Shown: positions 7,725 through 17,400 of the stretch, piece after piece
Layout: each line of letters begins with the position of its first letter
Position numbering within the stretch: the first letter of the stretch is position 1
From: Pedobacter punctiformis
GTDB lineage: Bacteria > Bacteroidota > Bacteroidia > Sphingobacteriales > Sphingobacteriaceae
Direction of reading: 5' to 3'
DNA: 64,000 nucleotides
Assembly (NCBI RefSeq): GCF_027213715.1
Contig: NZ_JAPWGM010000002.1
Location: 496,001-560,000 of the forward strand
The notes under the pieces: model-generated
Told to the model about the DNA's origin: nothing
Seen by the model: the letters and a program-made list of their open reading frames with translations, nothing else
The model's database searches: none
Translations under genes and position numbers: made by a program

Positions 7725-8174
7725 ATGAAAAATTTAACCTCACTTTTATTGCTTTTTGTAAGTTTGAATGCTTTTCCGCAACAAAAAAAGCATCATGCTG
7801 CCGATCAGATCAAATCTTTAAACTGGGATGTAATTGGTACGGTTAAATTTGAACTGACGGATAAAAATGAATTGCTGCCCATTTATGGCGAAACGATAAA
7901 AAGGTTTAATAACAGTGAATTTGATTTAAAGGGCTATTTAATTCCAGTTAAAAATACGGCGAAGCATGCTAAATTTTTGCTGGCTACTTTGCCCATTAAT
8001 CAATGTTATTTTTGTGGGCAAAACGGTATTCCAATTATGATTATGGTCGAAATGAACCAGCCGATAGAATTTACAGATAAGCCCATCAGGGTTAAAGGCA
8101 CTTTGAAACTGGCCAATACCAATGCAACCTACGCTCCACCGGTTTCGATTACCAAAGCAACTTTAATTATTTAA
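7725..8174 (+). CDS. DUF3299-type periplasmic protein, second tandem copy
   Basis: This is a 149-residue paralogue of the preceding gene, starting directly after its stop codon. It keeps the same layout: signal peptide ending near AFPQ, SLNWDVIGT, GYLIPV, the C-x-x-C motif in NQCYFCGQNGIPIMIMVEM, and FTDKPIRVKG. The sequence has diverged well beyond a recent duplication, so the two probably do different or complementary jobs in one complex. Having two copies is unusual; the known proteobacterial operons carry one as far as I recall. Confidence 0.75.
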   Translation: MKNLTSLLLLFVSLNAFPQQKKHHAADQIKSLNWDVIGTVKFELTDKNELLPIYGETIKRFNNSEFDLKGYLIPVKNTAKHAKFLLATLPINQCYFCGQNGIPIMIMVEMNQPIEFTDKPIRVKGTLKLANTNATYAPPVSITKATLII

Positions 8175-8193
8175 CTGTTAATGATTCAGCTTT

Positions 8194-8634
8194 ATGGAAA
8201 ATATTAAAATACAGAAATACGAAGATCTTTTATTAAAAAATGGTTTAAAAAGAACTGGTGCCCGTTTACAGGTACTCGATGTTTTATCAAACCGAAATTC
8301 GGCCACATCTCAGCCTTACCTTGAAAACATAATTGGTAAAGCGATAGACCGTGTGACCTTGTACCGCATTTTAAAAACTTTTGAAGAAAAAGGCATTATC
8401 CACCGCATACTCGATAACCAGGGTACGGCAAATTATGCCATTTGTTCCAATTCGTGTACAGCACACAACCACCATGATGAACATGTACATTTCAATTGCA
8501 ACAACTGTTTGAAGGTGTATTGTTTAGCCGAAACAAAAATTCCACCCTTGAAAATGCCTGCCGGGTTTGAGGTGTATAGTATGAATTTAATTGTTTCAGG
8601 CATCTGTAAAGATTGCAAACAACATACTAATTAA
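8194..8634 (+). CDS. Fur-family transcriptional repressor, probably Zur-like
   Basis: This 146-residue metalloregulator has the winged-helix domain with the Fur recognition region (RVTLYRILKTFEEKGIIHRI) and a C-terminal dimer/metal domain with HHDEHVHFNC, a C-x-x-C (CNNC) and a second C-x-x-C (CKDC), giving a structural zinc site plus sensing His residues. It is the last gene of the ABC/DUF3299 run, 19 nt after the previous stop, which fits feedback control. Its probable targets are the TGCAA-N5-TTGCA palindromes at 4736 and 4773. Zinc is inferred from the neighbours; an iron-sensing Fur or peroxide-sensing PerR cannot be ruled out from sequence alone. Confidence 0.88.
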   Translation: MENIKIQKYEDLLLKNGLKRTGARLQVLDVLSNRNSATSQPYLENIIGKAIDRVTLYRILKTFEEKGIIHRILDNQGTANYAICSNSCTAHNHHDEHVHFNCNNCLKVYCLAETKIPPLKMPAGFEVYSMNLIVSGICKDCKQHTN

Positions 8635-8724
8635 GATTAACTGTAATTTGTAATTTTTGTTATTGTTAAAGCCATTATAAAATAATTTTCCTTAAGATTG
8701 GGACCGGTCAAAAGAGAAATTTAA

Positions 8725-9381
8725 ATGAAAAAAGCAATAATTTTTGGTGCAAGTGGTTTTATAGGTTCTTATTTACTGAATGACTTGCTGAACGATGTAA
8801 ATTATGAACAGGTTACAATTGTAGTTCGCAAAGATTTAAAAATAAGTCATCCAAAATTAAAAACCTTAGTTGGCGACTACCATTCTCTACCCGATTTAAA
8901 AGAAAACATTATTGGCGAAGAAGTTTATATTGCCATTGGGACAACTAAAAAAAATGTTCCGGATGAAGCGCTATATTATCAAATTGACCATGATTATCCC
9001 GTTTTAGCCGCTAAAATTGCCAGAGAAAATGGTGCAAAATCTGTTTTTGTGGTTACCGCTGTTGGCGCAAATGCCAGTTCAAATATCTTTTACATTAAAA
9101 CCAAAGGGGAGATTGAACGCGACATAATTGCCCTTAATTTTGACCATACCCATATCTTCCGCCCCTCCATGCTGATGGGAAACCGAAATGAAAACCGTCC
9201 GCTGGAAAAAGTCTTTATAAAAATATGGTCGGTGCTTAATCCTATTCTTATAGGCAAGGTCCTAAAAAAGTATCGTGGTATAGATGGCCGGAATGTAGCT
9301 AAAGCTATGATCAATAGCTCAAACAATCAATCAGAAAAAGTAAGAATTTATCAATGGCAGGAAATGAATGATCTGTTATAA
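8725..9381 (+). CDS. NAD(P)-binding Rossmann-fold protein, HTATIP2/TIP30-like atypical SDR
   Basis: This 218-residue atypical short-chain dehydrogenase has an N-terminal nucleotide-binding motif (GASGFIGSYLL), a VGDYHSL segment after strand 3, the AIGTT region and the YxxxK-like pair in FYIKTKGEIE (Y-x-K-x-K). Its size and the FRPSMLMGNR region match TIP30/HTATIP2-like oxidoreductases common in Bacteroidota. The substrate is unknown. It is a single gene ended by a strong terminator at 9424 and forms the left flank of the defence region. Confidence 0.8.
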   Translation: MKKAIIFGASGFIGSYLLNDLLNDVNYEQVTIVVRKDLKISHPKLKTLVGDYHSLPDLKENIIGEEVYIAIGTTKKNVPDEALYYQIDHDYPVLAAKIARENGAKSVFVVTAVGANASSNIFYIKTKGEIERDIIALNFDHTHIFRPSMLMGNRNENRPLEKVFIKIWSVLNPILIGKVLKKYRGIDGRNVAKAMINSSNNQSEKVRIYQWQEMNDLL

Positions 9382-9423
9382 GTGATAGCACTTATCTGAT
9401 TTTAACAGAACTATATAAAAGTA

Positions 9424-9457
9424 AAAAAGTCTTTAGCATAAATGCTAAAGACTTTTT
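9424..9457. terminator. Bidirectional intrinsic terminator
   Basis: A near-perfect stem of 16 bp (AAAAAGTCTTTAGCAT and its complement) with a two-base nominal loop lies 43 nt after the SDR gene. The A-run on one side and T-run on the other let it work on both strands. Confidence 0.85.
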
Positions 9458-9748
9458 GTACCGATCAGCAGAAATACTTTGAACATTTAAATCGCTTTTT
9501 ATTGCTTATTGAGCCTATAATAGAGGATTTGGAAAGGAAAAATTTCATTTAAATTTAAAGGATTTTTAAGTTTTGTAAATGTCGTTGACACCATGAGAGG
9601 ACTATTTTAGAACAAAAAAGTTGGCATATATAAATGGTACTAGTTTTAATTTGTCTTGGCTGTATGAGCCAAGGCAAATTGTAAGGGACTCCCCAACAAA
9701 TGTAAAAGCTTCACATCAATAACCCCCTCAAATCTTTATAAGATATAC
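9458..9748. other. Left edge of the putative defence island, non-coding
   Basis: This stretch lies between the SDR terminator and the end of the NACHT gene. I see no gene in it. It contains the hairpin at 9648-9680. I looked for a copy of the tRNA-Arg 3' end, which would mark an integration boundary, and found none. Confidence 0.5.
9648..9680. terminator. Strong hairpin downstream of the NACHT gene
   Basis: A 14-bp inverted repeat (AATTTGTCTTGGCT, loop GTATG, AGCCAAGGCAAATT) has one wobble position. It lies about 68 nt after the NACHT gene stop on the minus strand. It has no good T-run on either side, so it may protect the transcript 3' end and not be a classical terminator. Confidence 0.45.
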
Positions 9749-12700
9749 CTAGATTAGATCATATTTATATTTTTGCAACAATTCTACGGCTTGTGCCAAT
9801 TTATAGGGCTTAGAGCGATGCATAGATATAACATTGTCGATATCTCGCTTAAATCCGTTCAAGTAGAAAATATCATCATTATCATTTCCAATAAATCCCC
9901 TAGACAAAAAGCCTGTAAGAATGGATAAGCACAATACTTCATCATGAGTCTTTGCTATTGAAAGCAAAGCTTCGGTGGCCATCCGGATAGCTGAGGTTGT
10001 AGTACGATCATAAATACTTCTACCATGTAACCCAGAAATATGAGCAGCGATAATGTCCAGAAGTACTGGAACAGCCTCTTTATTGGAGTAGGATTCCCAA
10101 GATTTACCGTAACCACTTATAATCGGCTCGCTAACCTCCGGTTCTGTTTGCATCTTTTGATACACTAACTCGAAGGCAAACTTGCTGTTGCTTTTAATGA
10201 GCATCGAAATAAGAGTTGCCTCTTCGATAACACGTTCAATAATTAGAGTAGAATAGTTAGTTGAAATAAATAGCTCTACGCATTCAGAGTTCCCATTTTT
10301 CTTCAACTGATCGAGTAGAAAAGATATAAAATGCGAATGTCGATTATCTAGACCAAATTGTTGCAGAAGTAACTTCAAAAACGGCACGTCATTTTCAAAA
10401 AACAATTTAATTATTTCCCTAGGATAATAATTGTTGCCAATGATCAGTTCCGAAATTATTTCTCGTTTGAGCCTGCCTTCGTAAACTGGAACTTTAAGCT
10501 CTTTATCCTTTATATACTGATAAACAAAAAACTGCCCTGAGACTGACAGGTTATCATCCTCTAAAATCGACAATAGATATTGTTCTATTGTTTTTTCAGG
10601 GACGACCCCATCCATATAATCCAGATTCAGCTTTTCATGATCGGCGCTGTCCCAAATCATCTTGAGCAATAGCTCTGGACTCACCGTATTGAACTTAAAA
10701 TACTTCTGAAAACCAAAAATTAATCTTGCGGTGTGTTGACCCGTGTTTTTCTCATCATCATGAGCACCGATATAGAAATCCAAAGCTCTTTGCTGGTGAC
10801 TTTGACACCATGCTTCAATTTCCGATCTTTGTTGATCGCTCACAATTAACCCGGTTCTATCATTCGTAGGAAGATTAATTTGAATATCCTCGATACGTTC
10901 GAGGTCATTCTCGCTTAGGGCTGTCAATAAGCTATCTTTATGCAAGCCCTTTCCGACTTTGTAGCCTTTGTAGATTATCTCACTTAAAAACTGTTTGGAG
11001 TAAGCATGTATACTTTTACGTAAATCTGCCCTCTCATAATAAAGCTTGTTAAAAGCCTCCATCCTTTTATCGGAAAGTACCTGAACACCAAAATGCTCAT
11101 AGATCTTTTCCATATCTGCCATAAGGCCATGTTTGTCAAACCTTATATCAAAATCCGCCTGTTCCCTGCTTTGATTAAATGTAATCTCATTTTCTCTCTC
11201 TTTTTTATCCACCAAGACATCAAAACGATAAGGAGTTCTACTTTGGATAAGTGATTGAAATTGGACACCAAGATCGATATTATCGTGGCTAGTAATATTT
11301 CGTAGCGAATTGATGAACGTTCCATCTAGTTTCCCTGAGTTATAGGTATTAATGACCATTTCTATAATCTTATCATTTAAAATGGCCGCGACAAAATGAA
11401 CCACCATCGAATCTTGTGAAGCGTGGTTAAGTAATCGTGGAGCAATAAATCCCTCTAGCTGGCATACCTTTACCAGATTAACAAGCAGATCATCCTCAAA
11501 ATGCCTGATTTTATCTCCCAAGACTGCATCGATTATCACTTCTGCCAACTTATCCTTGATATCATTAATATGTATTTTGAACACGGTAGTGATGTGTACA
11601 TAAAATTCATTAACGTCCTTTTCTCTAAGTTCATAATTCTTATGCCTCTCAATGAGGTAGCTAAAAATCCGAATCAGTAGCAGAGGGTCTTCAACTTTGC
11701 AGAAAAGATTGAATATTTTTTCTTTGGTCGAAACCACTGAACCATATTTTGAACGATGATTCCAGGGTTTTTCCTTAATCGACTTACTCAAAATACCCAA
11801 TACGTAATCTATGTATTGAAAAAGATTTGTTTCACTAATGCTGTCCAATACTGGCCTGACAATTTCTCGTTGATCAAATTCTTTTAGTTCAGTAATTATA
11901 AAGGTCAAAATGATCTCATTATGATATCTAGGTGCACCCAGAACAAGTTTCAGGACATCTTCCATTAGGTAGAGCATTTCTACCGGACTCGCTATAAACT
12001 CCTGCACCAGTTGCTCGCAAACGACTTCGAGTCTTTTTGGATAATTTAGAGTCAGCGGCATTTCTCTGAGTAAAGATGAAGCGGACATTCTTGGCCTTAT
12101 ATGCAAGGAAGAATCTCCAAGCTGATCAAAAAGATACTGCACATTTGCTTCTGTATTACCTAAAGTGGCAATAGCCGATAGATTTGGTAGCCACAAGCTT
12201 TGGTCTATAGTTGTGGACTTGAATATAGTTTGAAGTGCACTATTTTTGATGTCTTGTGGAATGCTGCCTGGGTCAGCAGAAAATACCAGTTCAAGATCAT
12301 ATTTCACAAGCCAGTCAACTAGCTTTAAATAGGTTTTACCATCGAAAGACATGTTCAGCAGGAAAGAAATCACGTTAAACCAACTCGGATGAACCTTATT
12401 ACTACCATCGCCAATGCTGATAAGTTCTATTATACTCTCGAAACCTAATAAAGATAGGCTTCGGGCGGTTAGGAATTCTTGTATGTTCTTATGCTCAAAA
12501 CTCCAGGTACCGGAAGAACTTTGTTCCAAAAAGGGATTTTTAGCGCAGTCTCTCCCCTCTCCGAGAACTGCTCTAATTTCGTTCTCCTTAAGTTCAGAGC
12601 GTTGCATCACTTCCATGGCAACGGCCAATTCTTTTGCTATTTGAAGTTGCTCCGACTTGCTAAAAGTTATATCATTCCTGTTCTTGTCTATAAAATCCTC

Positions 12701-13981
12701 TTCAAGCCTTTGATCAATATAAGACTCGATAAGCTTTGGTCTTGAGATGGCAATATCAGGATTGATCATCAGGCTCTTGCCAATCATTTCTAGATAAAAT
12801 GGATTTTGGATAATATCCCTGAACCGCCAAAAATCAAATTCCTTTCGCCCGATCAAATCGATACTGTATTTGTTATACAAAAAGCGAACTGCCCCACCTT
12901 CTGTCACTCCGTTTAGAAAATATGGCTTAAGGTTCTCTATTACCTTGATATATTTTAGATAAATATTGGTTCTGCAACTCACGACGAACTTAATTGAGCC
13001 TTCATCTAAATACTCTCGTTTGTCCGAGAAAAATCGCCTAAGTTTATTGGTGAAATCGGCAATATCATAAATCTCGTCGATACCGTCCAAAATAACCACC
13101 AATGAGCCGATATGCTGATAATTATCGGGTAAAAGATCCTCAATTGCCATTCCAGAATTAAAGTCTCTCAATCTTTCATATTTCGGAATATGCATCCCCA
13201 TCTCCCTAGTTTCCCACAATTCAATAGCAAAATCCTTCAACTCGCTGGTTTTGCCATAGCCAGGATTTCCCAGCAAGACCACACCCCATTTAGAAGAAGG
13301 CAAGAGGTCTATCAAAAATTTCCGATCATTGTCTCCCCATTCATAAATATCTTCCTCACTTTCGGCCCTCAGTGTTCTTTTGATGTGATGCGGATCTTTG
13401 GTAATAGTGCCAATATAGAGTTCTCTGTGAGTTTCATCGACAACTATCTTTTTAAGATTTTTATCTGAGAAGAGCAGTTTCTCGAACTTACCCAATAACC
13501 GTTGCCGTTGTTCTTTTCCGACGGGTTCAGGCTCAAGTTTATAAATTGGCTGGTATAATTCTGGATATAACGAAAAGTACTCCTTTACGAAAGCATTTGG
13601 CGTAAGAAATTCTACTGGGCAAGTATCCGATAGCAATTCATAAAAGCCTGCTAATTTTAAATCCTCGTTAGGATTAGAAAAATCCCTATAAGGCGATATA
13701 AATAATAATAGGTCAATCTTTTTATGGGTAGAAATTACATGTGGAATTTTCTCCATTGCATCCGCATGGTTTAGCTGAGAAGAATAATCCTTGCATTCCA
13801 CATAGATACAGCGGTGTCGAAAATATTTATCAACCACAACAACTACATTATCATAACCATCCTGAGTACCAGAATTTTGATTCCTAGATCTAACTACCTC
13901 ATAACCTAGTTCTTCTAAAATATTTTCTAAAAATAATTTCGCAAACCTTTCGAAATTTGCTCCCTTTTTGATCGCGTGCAT
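9749..13981 (-). CDS. PD-(D/E)XK nuclease - NACHT NTPase - helical-repeat protein (bacterial NLR/Avs-like defence protein)
   Basis: This 1410-residue single-gene candidate for anti-phage defence has three parts. The N-terminus (about 1-140) is a restriction-endonuclease-like fold with D41/D44 in QDGYDNVVVVV and E62-x-K64 in IYVECKDY. A NACHT/STAND NTPase follows (about 230-480) with Walker A GNPGYGKTS (238-246), Walker B with the NACHT signature ILDGIDE (297-303), and a sensor-like SCRTN. The remaining 900 residues are helical repeats, the usual place for target sensing. Known relatives (bNACHT and Avs proteins) bind a phage component, oligomerise and then cut DNA. The trigger here is unknown. 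It is monocistronic with its own -7 box. Confidence 0.85.
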   Translation of the reverse strand: MHAIKKGANFERFAKLFLENILEELGYEVVRSRNQNSGTQDGYDNVVVVVDKYFRHRCIYVECKDYSSQLNHADAMEKIPHVISTHKKIDLLLFISPYRDFSNPNEDLKLAGFYELLSDTCPVEFLTPNAFVKEYFSLYPELYQPIYKLEPEPVGKEQRQRLLGKFEKLLFSDKNLKKIVVDETHRELYIGTITKDPHHIKRTLRAESEEDIYEWGDNDRKFLIDLLPSSKWGVVLLGNPGYGKTSELKDFAIELWETREMGMHIPKYERLRDFNSGMAIEDLLPDNYQHIGSLVVILDGIDEIYDIADFTNKLRRFFSDKREYLDEGSIKFVVSCRTNIYLKYIKVIENLKPYFLNGVTEGGAVRFLYNKYSIDLIGRKEFDFWRFRDIIQNPFYLEMIGKSLMINPDIAISRPKLIESYIDQRLEEDFIDKNRNDITFSKSEQLQIAKELAVAMEVMQRSELKENEIRAVLGEGRDCAKNPFLEQSSSGTWSFEHKNIQEFLTARSLSLLGFESIIELISIGDGSNKVHPSWFNVISFLLNMSFDGKTYLKLVDWLVKYDLELVFSADPGSIPQDIKNSALQTIFKSTTIDQSLWLPNLSAIATLGNTEANVQYLFDQLGDSSLHIRPRMSASSLLREMPLTLNYPKRLEVVCEQLVQEFIASPVEMLYLMEDVLKLVLGAPRYHNEIILTFIITELKEFDQREIVRPVLDSISETNLFQYIDYVLGILSKSIKEKPWNHRSKYGSVVSTKEKIFNLFCKVEDPLLLIRIFSYLIERHKNYELREKDVNEFYVHITTVFKIHINDIKDKLAEVIIDAVLGDKIRHFEDDLLVNLVKVCQLEGFIAPRLLNHASQDSMVVHFVAAILNDKIIEMVINTYNSGKLDGTFINSLRNITSHDNIDLGVQFQSLIQSRTPYRFDVLVDKKERENEITFNQSREQADFDIRFDKHGLMADMEKIYEHFGVQVLSDKRMEAFNKLYYERADLRKSIHAYSKQFLSEIIYKGYKVGKGLHKDSLLTALSENDLERIEDIQINLPTNDRTGLIVSDQQRSEIEAWCQSHQQRALDFYIGAHDDEKNTGQHTARLIFGFQKYFKFNTVSPELLLKMIWDSADHEKLNLDYMDGVVPEKTIEQYLLSILEDDNLSVSGQFFVYQYIKDKELKVPVYEGRLKREIISELIIGNNYYPREIIKLFFENDVPFLKLLLQQFGLDNRHSHFISFLLDQLKKNGNSECVELFISTNYSTLIIERVIEEATLISMLIKSNSKFAFELVYQKMQTEPEVSEPIISGYGKSWESYSNKEAVPVLLDIIAAHISGLHGRSIYDRTTTSAIRMATEALLSIAKTHDEVLCLSILTGFLSRGFIGNDNDDIFYLNGFKRDIDNVISMHRSKPYKLAQAVELLQKYKYDLI

Positions 13982-14011
13982 TATGGTTATGGGTAATATA
14001 AATTATACTAG

Positions 14012-14019
14012 CAAATATA
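14012..14019 (-). promoter_or_regulatory. -7 promoter element of the NACHT gene
   Basis: On the minus strand TATATTTG matches TAnnTTTG, 30 nt before the ATG at 13981. A TTG lies 24 nt further upstream (14044-14046), slightly beyond the usual spacer. Confidence 0.5.
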
Positions 14020-14315
14020 ACATATACCAACCAAGTGATCTAACAAGATGATATATTGATAAACTCATAAAAGCAAATTCAAAAAATCCAAGATCTAAAG
14101 ACCATTTACTAACAAAATATTATAAATTACTTGCTGACGACTAGGTTGTTAAATAGAGTTAATTATTGGCGGAATGGGATTAAACATATTGACTAGATCA
14201 AACTCTTAATATCAATACTTACACTAGCTAATATGAAGCATAATAATAAATCACATCTTCTCGAAACGTAATGCTTTGAGAAAATTTTCTTAGAACGAAG
14301 TCATAAAAATTGAAA
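14020..14315. other. AT-rich non-coding spacer between the two defence modules
   Basis: I see no gene, tRNA, terminator-like hairpin or repeat here apart from the possible -33 TTG of the NACHT gene at 14044. The spacer separates the NACHT gene from the two-gene SMC operon, so the two are probably transcribed separately. Confidence 0.4.
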
Positions 14316-14414
14316 TTACAGATTGTCCTTCATTATCTGCAAAAATGTTTGCTTTTTTAGATCGATGCTTTCAGCCAATCTGATTATATATTGGTTATCC
14401 CAAAAATCTTGCAT
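14316..14414 (-). CDS. Possible 32-aa ORF trailing the SMC-like ATPase gene
   Basis: Fourteen bases after the stop of the SMC-like gene, in a different frame, a short ORF begins MQDFWDNQYIIRLAES and ends in KDNL. Its composition is protein-like, with charged and hydrophobic residues in helix spacing. It could be a tiny third gene of the module, the remains of a longer one, or an accident. No signal peptide or known motif is present. Confidence 0.25.
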   Translation of the reverse strand: MQDFWDNQYIIRLAESIDLKKQTFLQIMKDNL

Positions 14415-14428
14415 TCTACGAACAACAA

Positions 14429-17400
14429 TTAACGCACTAAATGCCAGTGCTTAAAGTCATTTTCAAGGAAGCTGAATTTCTTCTCAAACAAGTGAGCCAA
14501 TCGCATATTTGCAGTGGCAAAAAAAATCTGTTTGCCACTTGGCAAAACATACATCCTTAAGTAGTCTAAAAATGATAAGGCATTAAGATCATCTATAAAT
14601 GCCACTGGATCATCAAACATGATAATTTCTGGTCCATTTTGTAATTTTTTATTTAGAGAAAGAAAAATCGAGAGAGCCAAAGCAGAACGTTGTCCTGTAC
14701 TAATTTCTGTTACACTACGTTCCTTCCCATCTTCATCAACTAATAACAACTGCTTTCCGTCAATAAATTTGATATCCACGAATTCCTTCGGTATATGGAT
14801 TGCTTTGAATATATCAATGATTTCTGCAAAATTTTGTGAAAAGAATTTATCTACATGATCTGATGCTTGTCCAGATGTCAATTCCTTCAGCTTAAAGTAG
14901 GCTTTTTCAAACCGCGTAAGTTTTGGACGATTATCTTTCAATAATTTGTTATTCAATTCTAAAGCTTCTTTTGTTTGATTTAAAATCAACTGCCCTTGGA
15001 CGGCTTCTTTATAAGTTCTAATGTTTTCGTTAAGAAGATCAGACTTACGCTTATATTCTGATACCTGATCATTGAGTGCCAAATTAATAACTGTTTGAAG
15101 TTTGCTAAAAATATCTCTAAATATTTCAATTTCATTCGACTTTTGATCGATGATTTTATCCGTCTCAGTTATAGAAAGGGAGTTTTCAGAAGGTATATCT
15201 AAAAGTCTTTTAACCTCCATCCCTTTACTAAGTCTGTCTTTTAAAATATTTTGTAGTTGAAGCTTACTTTCACCTAGTTTATTTTCCAAAGACTTCATTT
15301 CAGATTCGAGCTTATCCTTATTGGCTGTTGTAAAAGTAAATTTTCGATCAAACGAATTTTCGATTTTAAACTTAAGTTCTTTGAGTTCCTTTTCGGAAAC
15401 ACCCGCCAGTTCAGCAAACTCAACCAGTTCCTTCATTTGTTTTACCTTACCGTTCCGTTCCTCCCAACTTGCTAACACAGTTTCCAGCTGATCGCTTAAA
15501 ATTTTCAGAGTCTCTGTAGATGTGACGCTTCCGTAATACCCCAAATGTGTATCCTTAATCTTGTTAATTTCTAAGATTTTTTGCTCAATATTTTTCGTCT
15601 TAGATCTTAATTCTTCTAGCTTTTCAGAGTCAAAAGGCTTTTTTCCCGTATCTTCTTTGGGGCTGCCGAATATTATTTCTCTTATTTGTGTCTCTAAATC
15701 ACTTCTCTTAAATAAGGTTTGGCACATCGGACAGTTTAATGCATTTGGATCTAACCTGATAAATTCCCTTCCCTGTAGTTTGATTTCAGAAACTAGTTGG
15801 TCTATTTTTCCTAACTTCTCCAGTTCGTTTTTTAACTGCATTTCGATTTCGGAAATTTCTTTACGGTATTTACCAGTTTCTTCTCGGTAAATTCTCTCAA
15901 GCTCAGAAACCGTCATTTCCATTTTATATTCTGAAATTGATATTTCTTTAAGTTGTTGACGAACAAAATCAATTTTCCTTAAATTGAATTCTTGTTCTTT
16001 TATATCAGATTCTATACCATTAAGCTTCAACAATTGCTCATCACCAAGATAGATTAATGATTTTTTGATAACATCAATATCTTGTTCGAGCTGCTTTTGT
16101 AGAGCAGTTTGAACAGATGCAAGCTGATTACAGTTTTTCACTTGTGCTATCAAATCATTATATGCTTTCTTTTTAGGAAAAAAATCAGATTCTGCTCGTT
16201 GAAAATCAATAATTGAATTGTAAATGAAATCCGAATCGGAAAAATTCTTGAAAATAACCGAAAGCTGATTATTGAGGTCCTCAACCTTAGTACCGTTTAT
16301 AGTTATTTCCAAATTTTGTTCGACGAAGTTCAAGACAGTAATATTTTCCGCAACCTTTTGAGTGATGAATTTTAAATGTTCTGGCTCTTTATAACTCGCG
16401 ATGACAGCTGAAGTCCTATCAACCTCTTTTTCTGCCTTGTCCATCAAATCCTTTATTTTATTATATTCAGGTCTGATTCTTTCGAGCATTTTTTGCGTTC
16501 TTTCTTCAATGTATCCAAATTCAGGACCAAGAACTATATTAAAAAGTGCATCTCTTATCTGTCCGTCTGTAGTACTGCTAGCAAAATCCTGTCCAGCATC
16601 TGCATTAAAATAATTGAAACGGTTAAAGGAGTTAAATAAATAATTCCCCTGTGGATATGTCGAACCATACCAACTTAAATCTCTTGACTGAAAAAGTTGG
16701 TTGTTGCTGTGTTGGAATTTTTGAATATGTTTATCATCATTGAACTGTGCTTCTATACATCCATCAGGATTTTTAAACGCCGAGTTTCTCATTGAGCGGC
16801 CACAAAGCATTAGTTCAATGGCTTCAAATACTGAAGTTTTACCTACACCATTAATACCTTTAACCAAATTAACTTTACCAAACGCAAATTCTCTGACCTT
16901 TGAAGGTTGTTTGCGATAATTATCCTTTAACAATACCTTATTTACAAAGTTTATTTTTGAAGCATCACTATTACCTTTTCTAATTTTACTGGGTTCGTCC
17001 TTTTTTGTACTGTTGCTTGAAAACCGGTTCAAAATTTCTACGTAAGATGCTTCAGTGTACACTTCTTGTAAATCAACTTCCTCCAATGCCGTTTTCCAAT
17101 CAGCAACTATGTTCGTTTGACTTACCTTATCAGCTTCCTCATATTGAAAAAAATCTTCAAATCCTTTCTCATCCAACACAAATTTCCGAGCATATTTATC
17201 GTTTTTTTCAATAGTAGACTTTTCGTCCGCGTTGAGCTTGTCGTTCAAAAGGAATAAATAGTAATTCCATTGTAGATTACCGGGATTGCTATAAAATTCA
17301 TCAGACAGTAAATCTTCCTGAAAATCTTCAAAATCATCACGTGACTTGTTACTGAAATCTATATAATAGATGCCTGCAACCTTGTCTTCAATATTTAAAG

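Noticed and set aside
9458..9748. Search for a direct repeat of the tRNA-Arg 3' end as island attachment site
   Set aside because: No copy of the GGATTCGAACC-type tRNA end or of neighbouring bases was seen on the left side, so integration at the tRNA is not supported.
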